From positions 1 through 49,684 of the forward strand of contig NZ_JAKZAH010000028.1 of NCBI RefSeq assembly GCF_023156245.1: 49,684 nucleotides of DNA. The letters are read 5' to 3'. Below, piece by piece: positions 42,283 to 49,684 of the stretch (its first letter is position 1; each line of letters starts with the position of its first letter). The position numbers and the translations under genes are program-made. A model generated the notes under the pieces. The model did not search any database. It was given only the letters and a program-made list of their open reading frames with translations, and was not told the DNA's origin. The stretch is from Marinobacter bryozoorum (lineage in GTDB: Bacteria > Pseudomonadota > Gammaproteobacteria > Pseudomonadales > Oleiphilaceae).

Positions 42283-43611
42283 TTAGAACTGGACGCGTAT
42301 GCCTACGTTTGCTGCCATCAGATCTTCGTTAGCGAAGTCGGCAGGTGTGCCAACGCCGGAAACGTTGTTACCGTTACCAAAGGAAAGCATCCCTTCGTTT
42401 TCGGTCATATAACCAAGAGATGCAACCGTAGTGACCGCATCATTGATCTGATAAGCGGCGCTCAGATCGTAGATCATAGAAGTATCGTCAAGATCCTGCT
42501 GGCCATTGTCAGCGCTAAACCAGCCTACAGCGCCGGTAACGGTCAGTTTAGGCGTAACGTTAAAGCCAAGTTTGCCAATCACCAAGTGCTCATCGTAGTC
42601 CTGGGTGCCGAGCGCCCGGCCCATGCTGACGAGCGAGGTCGGGTTTTGTGTGGAGTCCGGGCTGTTGTTCAGTATGCTGGAATAGGTGTCATAACCATTG
42701 GCGATGATGCCACCGTCAATTACGCCCACATACTGCAGGCCCCAGTTCATTGCTCCTACATCACCGTCCAGGCGGACATAGCCGGACCAGCCGTCATCGG
42801 ATTCAAGGCCGAAAGCGTTTGTTCCGTCACCGAAGAAGCTATTGCCATCTGAGTTGTCGTTACCGCCCATCCAGTTGAAACCAGTGGCAAAATTCACATT
42901 GTCAGTCAGCGCACCGGTGAGGTATGGGGAGAAGATGTGAGTGTTCTGGAAGCCAAAACCTGGGCCTTCAGTATTTTTGAAATAGTGGTAATACAAAATG
43001 CCAAGATTCATTTCGCCCAGTTTAGTGACCCATATGCCAGAGAAAGCATCCCCGCTGTCAGCAGAATCGAACACAGTGTTACCGCCAATGTCGTCATTTC
43101 GACGGTCATACAGAGCGATAAAGGTACCGATGCTGGTAGGAGCAAGGAACGTAACCCGGTCACGACGGTCATCACAACTGAGGAAGCAGTTGTTCCAATT
43201 GGAGGCCTGGCGACCTACACGCAACAAATTGCCACCAATAGGAATCTGAACATAACCGAGATCCAGAGTGACGTTTTCGTTACCATCACTGTTATAACCT
43301 AGGCCTGCATCTTCACGGGAGTCACCAGACCAGGTATCGCCAGCGAGTTGAATACTGGTGTGCAGAGAGACACCGGTGTTTTCGTCTTTGAAGTCAGCTT
43401 TCAGGCGAAGCAGGTTGGCCAGGCCGTTGCCGGAGCCGTCGTTGCCGTAGGCATCGCCATCGATATAGAAGGCATCAGCTTGGTAAGTAACACCAAAATC
43501 AGTCTGAATAGCATTCGCGAAGTTGGCGCCGGCGATGGCCAGGCCCAGGATGGAAGCGGTTCCCAGTGCCTTGGTCAGCGGGCGGGAAGTGATCTTGCTT
43601 TGTTGTGCCAT
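42283..43611 (-). CDS. Outer-membrane beta-barrel porin-like protein
   Basis: A 442-residue precursor with a Sec signal peptide (cleavage after NFANA, residue about 34). The mature protein alternates short amphipathic strands with Gly/Asn/Asp-rich loops (NDGSGNGL, GNDNSDGNSFFGDG) and ends in VGIRVQF, with the C-terminal aromatic residue of outer-membrane barrels. An extracellular loop has two close cysteines (NNCFLSCDD). It is probably a diffusion porin with wide substrate range or one specific for the catabolic substrate. It does not carry the operator palindrome. AAGGG precedes the ATG. The family was not identified more closely. Confidence 0.85.
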   Translation of the reverse strand: MAQQSKITSRPLTKALGTASILGLAIAGANFANAIQTDFGVTYQADAFYIDGDAYGNDGSGNGLANLLRLKADFKDENTGVSLHTSIQLAGDTWSGDSREDAGLGYNSDGNENVTLDLGYVQIPIGGNLLRVGRQASNWNNCFLSCDDRRDRVTFLAPTSIGTFIALYDRRNDDIGGNTVFDSADSGDAFSGIWVTKLGEMNLGILYYHYFKNTEGPGFGFQNTHIFSPYLTGALTDNVNFATGFNWMGGNDNSDGNSFFGDGTNAFGLESDDGWSGYVRLDGDVGAMNWGLQYVGVIDGGIIANGYDTYSSILNNSPDSTQNPTSLVSMGRALGTQDYDEHLVIGKLGFNVTPKLTVTGAVGWFSADNGQQDLDDTSMIYDLSAAYQINDAVTTVASLGYMTENEGMLSFGNGNNVSGVGTPADFANEDLMAANVGIRVQF

Positions 43612-44556
43612 GGTTTTAAACCCTTTTTTTATGTCTAATCGACTCGATTGTTGGACTCAGTGACGCTATTACTGCTTGTTTTGCTTGTTTTGCTTGTATT
43701 TTATTCGTTGCTGCCTGATCAAACCTCCGGTTGTTATCCCTGTGGCCAGTTGATGCCAGGCCATGTAAAGCCTGCAGTTATTCTGGTCGACCGCCACCTT
43801 GATTCAGAGCAATTTGCAATTCTATCAAGGCAGTTATAGGCGAATGATCAAGTACAGTCTTAGCAGAGAATCCAACAAAGGCAAGGGCCTTGATGGGTGA
43901 GGACAACACTTTTTTTCGTGTGTCTGATGAGAGTCACACTTCCGTGGTGCTTTTTTTGTTCTCTGCTCCAACCACAGCCTGTCATTAGCCGTTCAGTCAG
44001 GACGCCTTCCATTTAGCAGTCTTCTGGATAGTAGGAATAAATTTTTTGTCATGCAATAGCCGCAGTGACTTTTTTGCAGGATTTGTAATGATTTTGTGCT
44101 GCACAGTGAAATCGGTGGCCTGGCGTGGCTTCGCCGGGCGTTCGGGGGAGGTTAAGGTCAGGAAATGGAGTGTCTGGCCTCGGTCCGTTTGGCTACTGGT
44201 GGCAGGCGATGATCGCCTTGGCAATCCGTGCGGATCAATTCCGGTTGGCAACTTGTTACGGAATTGACTAAGCTGTTCCGCAAAGCAGAACTCTATACCG
44301 AAAACGCATTTTGATTGAGGGCGATGTTCCGCTGCCCGCGATGAACGGTGGGTGCCGGCGTCAGTTTCGCAACGCTGTTTCGGTTTGGCCAGTTTTTTGA
44401 AACAAATTCGGAACAGGCCATGGTCGGGGCGAGAAGGCACAAGTAAAATGCGCGGGTTTCTGACTTTTTCACCTATTTCTGAGTTGCCCTGTGGGCATTG
44501 CCGTAACCCGGTGCGTGCCGGTGGCTGTCATGGGGCTTTTTGAGGCACCGGAAACT
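43612..44556 (+). other. Long non-coding gap between porin and IclR gene
   Basis: About 945 bp with no convincing gene. It has lower GC than its surroundings, a short tandem run of TTTTGCTTG at about 43674-43700, and presumably the porin promoter. Nearer the IclR gene, TGTTCCG occurs at 44274-44280 and 44325-44331, and the complement CGGAACA at 44409-44415, possibly binding sites for the regulator. Open frames present have no codon pattern or motif that supports them. Confidence 0.5.
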
Positions 44557-45381
44557 ATGACCTTGAACACTAAAACAAAAGCAGATCTGGTCGAAGCGTC
44601 CGCCGATTCCCCGGACAAGCCTGAGAAGGACCGCAAGTTTGTTGAAGCCCTGTCACGGGGTCTCGACGTGCTGCGGGCTTTCAGCCAGGGTTCCGTGATC
44701 CTGGGGAATCAGGACATTTCACGGCTGACGGGGTTGCCCAAGCCTACCGTCTCCCGTATGACCTATACCCTCACCAAGCTGGGCTACCTGAGCTACAACC
44801 CGGTGCTGGAGAAGTACCAGCTCAGCTCAGGCGTGCTGGCCCTGGGCTATGCCTACGTCTCAAACCTGAAGGTGCGCCAGCTGGCCAAGCCTTACATGGA
44901 TGAGTTCGCCCGCCGTAATAATATGTCTGTCGGCCTGACCTGCAGGGATCGTCTGCATATGATCTATGTAGAGAACCGCATGCCCCCGGAAGCCTCCCTG
45001 TTGCGTATGGAAATCGGCCTCAAGCTGCCCATGGCGACCACGGCGGCGGGCCGGGCCTATTGCTCCTCCCTGACTGAGGATGGTCGCAAGATCCTTATGG
45101 AAGCCCTGGCCGAGAAATACGGTCCGGAAGGCTGGCCGGAAAAGAAGAAGGGCCTGGACCAGGCGCTGGAAGATTACCGGGAGTACGGCTTCTGCCTGAC
45201 CCTCGGCGAGTGGGACCGGAATATCAACGCGGCCGGAGTACCGGTTCGCCTTCAGGATGGCACCACCATGGCACTGACCTGCGCGGCACCGTCCTACCTG
45301 GTATCCGGTGACAAACTGCGCAGCTCCATCGCCCATCAGCTGGCGATGCTGGCGAGCGATATTGAGTCGCTTGGGGTTTAG
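44557..45381 (+). CDS. IclR-family transcriptional regulator
   Basis: A 274-residue IclR regulator. The N-terminal winged HTH reads LSRGLDVLRAFSQGS, then ISRLTGLPKPTVSRMTYTLT and LGYLSYNPVLEKYQL; the C-terminal effector domain has the usual MSVGLTCRDRLHMIYVE and LPMATTAAGRAYCSSL segments. PcaU/PobR/KdgR-like members respond to small carboxylates or aromatic acids. The start is uncertain: 44557 is preferred for normal length, with 44530 and 44491 in frame upstream. It precedes the FadB-like and thiolase genes, so may control them. Confidence 0.9.
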   Translation: MTLNTKTKADLVEASADSPDKPEKDRKFVEALSRGLDVLRAFSQGSVILGNQDISRLTGLPKPTVSRMTYTLTKLGYLSYNPVLEKYQLSSGVLALGYAYVSNLKVRQLAKPYMDEFARRNNMSVGLTCRDRLHMIYVENRMPPEASLLRMEIGLKLPMATTAAGRAYCSSLTEDGRKILMEALAEKYGPEGWPEKKKGLDQALEDYREYGFCLTLGEWDRNINAAGVPVRLQDGTTMALTCAAPSYLVSGDKLRSSIAHQLAMLASDIESLGV

Positions 45382-45401
45382 TGCAGCTTTTTTGGGAGCG
45401 G

Positions 45402-45670
45402 CCCTTCGACAGGCGCCCTTCGACAGGCTCAGGGCGAACGGGAGGGCGAACGGAAATAAAAGAGGAAAGAGCTTTTAGCCACGAAATCCGAAAGAACACA
45501 GAAAGGCTTCGCCACACACTCTCCCCCAGGCCTTGGGGTTTATTTTCGTGTTCTTTCGTGTTCTTTCGTGTTCTTTCGTGGCCTAAAACGTCGTTGTCTT
45601 TTGTCTTTTGTCTTTTGTCTTTGCCTTTCCCGTCTCCTCCCGTTCGCCCTGAGCCTGTCGAAAGGCCGAG
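45402..45670. repeat. Compound intergenic repeat region
   Basis: CCCTTCGACAGGCTCAGGGC (45418 onward, with a partial copy just before it) is inverted at 45644-45664, enclosing degenerate CACGAAA...TTTCGTG words and two tandem runs: CGTGTTCTTT repeated about four times (45549-45582), and GTCTTTT repeated about four times (45596-45622). Together they account for the gene-free stretch 45382-45880. The CTTCGACAGGCTCAGGG word is a well-known dispersed repeat and recurs at 49470. Confidence 0.75.
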
Positions 45671-45880
45671 TGGATTCCGAGGCAAACATTCTTTCTGACA
45701 CCCCCCTCACAGCTCCGGGTTTTCCCCTACAGCTTCATCAGGCGTACAATCGTTGTCCCCAAACACCAACTGGTCGATGTTCAGCCAGTCCAAGGTTGAA
45801 ACATTCCGCAATTTTGTATTAAATCACCGGTCTGTTTCGCTGAATAAAACTCCATTCCATGTTTTGCGCAAGGAGGATCT

Positions 45881-47977
45881 ATGTCCGACGTCGTAACCTA
45901 TAACCGCGAAGGCGCCATCGGCGTTATCACCGTCAACTACCCGCCGGTGAACGCCCTGGGCCACGCGGTTCGCTCCGGTATCCAGAACGCTGTAAAACAG
46001 GGTCAGGATGATGCGGACGCCAAGGCCCTCCTGATCCTGGCCGAAGGTCGTACCTTTATGGCCGGCGCGGATATCCGTGAATTCGGCAAGCCCATGCAGG
46101 AGCCTGGGCTGCCGGAAGTGGTCAACTTTATCGAAGCCTCTGACAAGCCGGTCGTTGCTGCAATCCACGGCACTGCCCTGGGCGGTGGCCTGGAAGTGGC
46201 TTTGGGCTGTCATTACCGCGTAGCGGTACCCAGTGCCAAGGTTGGCCTGCCGGAAGTGAAACTGGGCCTGCTGCCCGGTGCCGGTGGTACCCAGCGCCTG
46301 CCGCGCCTGACCGGTGCCCAGAAGGCACTGGAAATGATCACCACCGGTGATTTCGTTGCGGCCAAGGATGCCCAGGCTGTTGGCATTGTCGATGAAGTGG
46401 CCAGCAGTGAGGACGTGAAGGCTGCTGGCCTGGCGTTTGCCCAGAAAGTTGTTGATGAAGGCAAGCCGGCACGTCGCGTGAGCGAGTTGACCGACAAGCT
46501 TGAAGCCGAGAAGGGCAGCGATGTCTTTGACAAGTTCCGCGAAGGCCTGAAGAAAAAGGCCCGCGGCCTGCTGGCACCGTTCAAGTGTACCGACGCGGTA
46601 GAAGCGGCGTTTACGTCGGCTTCCTTCGAGGAAGGCATGAAGCGCGAACGTGAACTGTTCGGTGACCTGATGGAATCCGACCAGCGCGCTGGCCTGATCC
46701 ACGCCTTCTTTGCCGAGCGTGAAGTTTCCAAGGTTCCGGGACTGCCCAAAGACACCCCGATCCGTGACATCAAGAAAGTCGGTGTGATCGGTGCTGGTAC
46801 CATGGGTGGTGGTATCGCCATGAACTTCGCCAACGTCGGCATCCCCGTCACCATCGCGGAAGTGAAGCAGGAAGCCCTGGACAAGGGCTTGGCCATTATC
46901 CGCAAGAACTACGAGAACACCGCCAAGAAAGGCCGCCTGACCATGGAGCAGGTGGAAGAGCGCATGAGCCTGATCAGCGGCACCCTCACCTATGACGACT
47001 TTGCCGACGTCGACCTGGTGATCGAAGCCGTGTTCGAGCGCATGGATATCAAGAAGAGCATCTTCAGCCAGCTGGACGAGAAGTGTAAGCCGGGTGCCAT
47101 CCTGGCCTCCAACACCTCTACCCTGGACATCGACGAGATTGCCTCTGCCACCAAGCGTCCGGAAGACGTCATCGGCCTGCACTTCTTCAGCCCGGCCAAC
47201 GTCATGAAGCTGCTGGAAATCGTCCGTGGCGAGAAGACCGCTGATGATGTGAAAGCCACTGCCATGAACCTGGCCAAGCGCATCAAGAAGGTGGGCGTAC
47301 TGGTTGGCAACTGCCACGGTTTCGTGGGCAACCGTATGTTGCACAAGCGTGGTGCGGAAGCCATGGCCCTGGTGGACGACGGTGCCAAGCCGGAGCAGGT
47401 GGACAAGGTACTGACCGATCTTGGCTTCCCCATGGGGCAGTTTGCCATGGGTGACCTGGCCGGTATCGACATTGGTCACAGCATCCGCGAGGAGCGTCGC
47501 AAGGCCGGCGAGAATGTACCGCCGAGCTGGATGGACAAGCTGGTCGAGAAGGGCCGCCTGGGTCAGAAAACCATGGCCGGCACCTACAAGTACGAGGAAG
47601 GCAACCGCAAGCCGATCCCGGACCCGGAAGTGGACGAAATCATCGCCGAGTTCCGCAAGGAGCAGGGCATCACTCCCCGTGAAGTGTCTGACCAGGAGAT
47701 CCTGGAGCGCTGCATGTACGTGATGATCAACGAAGGCGCCAAGATCCTGGACGAGGGCATTGCCGATCGCTCCCTGGATATCGACATTACCTGGATCTAC
47801 GGCTACGGCTTCCCGGCCTACCGTGGTGGCCCCATGTTCTGGGCTGACCAGATCGGCCTGGACAAGATCCTGGATGCCATCAAGAAGTACCAAAAGGAAG
47901 TTGGCGGCAAGCAGTGGGAGCCGTCTCCGCTTCTGGAAAAGCTGGTTGCTGAAGGCAAGAAGTTCGGCGACCTGTAA
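45881..47977 (+). CDS. Bifunctional enoyl-CoA hydratase / 3-hydroxyacyl-CoA dehydrogenase (FadB-like)
   Basis: A 698-residue bifunctional beta-oxidation enzyme. Residues 1-190 are a crotonase domain with both hydratase glutamates (Glu105 in GGGLEVALG, Glu125 in VGLPEVKLG), making it the only true hydratase-type crotonase in the window. The NAD domain begins near residue 300 (GAGTMGGG) with catalytic His near 433 (HFFSPANVMKL), followed by two HADH C-terminal domains. Size and layout resemble peroxisomal EHHADH and the Pseudomonas PA1737-type enzymes rather than E. coli FadB. AAGGAGG is upstream of the start. The thiolase at 48217 follows on the same strand and is the probable partner. Confidence 0.95.
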   Translation: MSDVVTYNREGAIGVITVNYPPVNALGHAVRSGIQNAVKQGQDDADAKALLILAEGRTFMAGADIREFGKPMQEPGLPEVVNFIEASDKPVVAAIHGTALGGGLEVALGCHYRVAVPSAKVGLPEVKLGLLPGAGGTQRLPRLTGAQKALEMITTGDFVAAKDAQAVGIVDEVASSEDVKAAGLAFAQKVVDEGKPARRVSELTDKLEAEKGSDVFDKFREGLKKKARGLLAPFKCTDAVEAAFTSASFEEGMKRERELFGDLMESDQRAGLIHAFFAEREVSKVPGLPKDTPIRDIKKVGVIGAGTMGGGIAMNFANVGIPVTIAEVKQEALDKGLAIIRKNYENTAKKGRLTMEQVEERMSLISGTLTYDDFADVDLVIEAVFERMDIKKSIFSQLDEKCKPGAILASNTSTLDIDEIASATKRPEDVIGLHFFSPANVMKLLEIVRGEKTADDVKATAMNLAKRIKKVGVLVGNCHGFVGNRMLHKRGAEAMALVDDGAKPEQVDKVLTDLGFPMGQFAMGDLAGIDIGHSIREERRKAGENVPPSWMDKLVEKGRLGQKTMAGTYKYEEGNRKPIPDPEVDEIIAEFRKEQGITPREVSDQEILERCMYVMINEGAKILDEGIADRSLDIDITWIYGYGFPAYRGGPMFWADQIGLDKILDAIKKYQKEVGGKQWEPSPLLEKLVAEGKKFGDL

Positions 47978-48005
47978 ACCTTTATCGCTCCGCTGCGGCG
48001 TTACC

Positions 48006-48130
48006 TCCCCTCTCCCCTGGCGGGAGAGGGGTTGGGGGTGAGGGGAAGCAGGCAAACGCCTGGACTTGAATTCCGGCACCCTTCGGGTGCTCCCCCTCAC
48101 CCTGGCCCTCTCCCTCGTTGGGGAGAGGGA
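48006..48130. repeat. Inverted repeat of CTCTCCC/GGGAGAGGG type
   Basis: CCCCTCTCCCCTGGCGGGAG plus GGGGGTGAGGGG on the left, CCCCCTCACCCTGGCCCTCT plus GGGGAGAGGG on the right, with an inner GCACCC-TTC-GGGTGC hairpin. Same family as 38151-38255. It is inserted between the FadB-like gene and its thiolase. Confidence 0.8.
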
Positions 48131-48216
48131 ATGCAGGGCGCTGGATCTGGTATTCGCCCTCCAGCTCCCGTGAAGAGCCTCGTCCGCAGCCAACTCAAGT
48201 TCAAGAGGACACTCGA

Positions 48217-49401
<1,185 letters not shown>

Positions 49402-49415
49402 ACAGGCGGAATCAG

Positions 49416-49448
49416 AAGGGGGCGGGCGAGAGTTCGCCCCCTTTTTTT
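49416..49448 (+). terminator. Intrinsic terminator after thiolase
   Basis: GGGGGCG ... CGCCCCC stem with a ten-nt loop followed by seven T residues, 15 bp after the thiolase stop. Confidence 0.88.
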
Positions 49449-49469
49449 GGGTTTTTAGCCACGGAATCC

Positions 49470-49500
49470 ACGGCCCTTCGACAGGCTCAGGGTGAGCGGG
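49470..49500. repeat. CTTCGACAGGCTCAGGG repeat
   Basis: A further copy of the dispersed repeat seen at 45402-45670, here as CCCTTCGACAGGCTCAGGGT, followed to 49600 by CCACGAA/TTCGTG words like those at the left end. No gene is present between 49402 and the window end. Confidence 0.7.
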
Positions 49501-49607
49501 AGGGTACGGAGAAAGACCAAAAAGAGGGTTTGCCACGAAATCCACGAAACCCACGAAATTGGAAAACCAAAGATCACGTTATCAGTGATCATTTTTTCGT
49601 GTTCTTT

Positions 49608-49684
49608 CGAGATGGGATGGTCTCCTCCCCACTCCAAATCGGCGTCGCGATGCGCCAGGATAGATGTTACCGACACTATCCAAC
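49608..49684. repeat. 77-bp inverted repeat, right copy
   Basis: Exact reverse complement of bases 1-77, ending at the last base of the window. Confidence 0.9.

Noticed and set aside
43648..43839. Short Leu/Val-rich frame after the porin promoter region
   Set aside because: The hydrophobic run comes from a simple CTTGTTTTG tandem repeat; no ribosome site.
43997..44440. Leftward 147-codon frame in the porin-IclR gap
   Set aside because: No ribosome site, no family resemblance and biased toward Arg, Lys, Pro and Ser; considered non-coding.
45549..45622. Tandem CGTGTTCTTT and GTCTTTT runs as a CRISPR-like array
   Set aside because: Units are 10 and 7 bp with no unique spacers and no cas genes nearby; these are simple tandem repeats.
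45824..48193. Leftward open frame of 789 codons opposite the FadB-like gene
   Set aside because: It is the mirror of a gene with full catalytic motifs; its composition is that of antisense sequence.

Overview
The window looks like a chromosomal piece of a marine gammaproteobacterium, most like Marinobacter. I infer this from the protein style, the GC-rich coding sequence, the TRAP and ABC uptake systems beside many acyl-CoA genes, and the intergenic repeats. No 16S rRNA or other taxonomic marker is present. No rRNA, tRNA or CRISPR was seen. Nearly all of the window encodes uptake and beta-oxidation-type breakdown of one or more carboxylic acids.

Layout. (1) 0.26-9.99 kb: a leftward set (3-hydroxyacyl-CoA dehydrogenase, crotonase, acyl-CoA dehydrogenase, SDR; separately a nitroreductase) and a rightward set (double-hotdog thioesterase, TRAP solute-binding protein, alpha-methylacyl-CoA racemase, acyl-CoA dehydrogenase). 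(2) 10.4-17.6 kb: a large MalT-like LuxR-family regulator, divergent from an HSD10-like SDR, then a thiolase and the TRAP membrane subunits DctQ and DctM. (3) 17.8-27.9 kb: a leftward TetR operon (TetR, crotonase, acyl-CoA synthetase, two small hotdog/MaoC proteins, HSL-type hydrolase) divergent from a complete Liv-type ABC transporter. (4) 28.2-40.7 kb: MDR reductase, crotonase, SDR, crotonase, then a kinase / DUF6285 / acyl-CoA dehydrogenase trio resembling the levulinate (Lva) 4-hydroxyacyl-CoA system, a fragment of a dead DctP gene, an acyl-CoA synthetase, a second intact DctP and a two-subunit acyl-CoA dehydrogenase. (5) 40.7-43.6 kb: antitoxin and toxin remnant, lipoprotein, porin. (6) 44.5-49.4 kb: IclR regulator, FadB-like bifunctional enzyme and thiolase.

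The most striking unlabelled signal is a 16-bp palindrome, TCGTCG-N4-CGACGA. It occurs ten times, each time 52-125 bp before a start codon and oriented with the gene it precedes. It ties genes from 3.2 to 40.7 kb into one apparent regulon that includes both TRAP binding proteins, the racemase operon, the thiolase, the SDRs, the Lva-like kinase module and a CoA ligase. The adjacent MalT-like regulator is the best local candidate to bind it. A second strong signal is two families of intergenic hairpin elements (five copies and two copies) whose loops or junctions are conserved while their stems change sequence and still pair.

Together the genes would import a carboxylic acid (TRAP and/or ABC), activate it with CoA (two ligases), epimerise a 2-methyl branch (racemase), remove a 4-hydroxyl by phosphorylation (kinase module) and shorten the chain (several dehydrogenases, hydratases/isomerases, SDRs and thiolases). 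Isoprenoid, steroid side-chain or hydroxylated branched acids are all compatible; the sequence does not decide. The window ends in a perfect 77-bp inverted repeat that probably marks an assembly break at a repeat.
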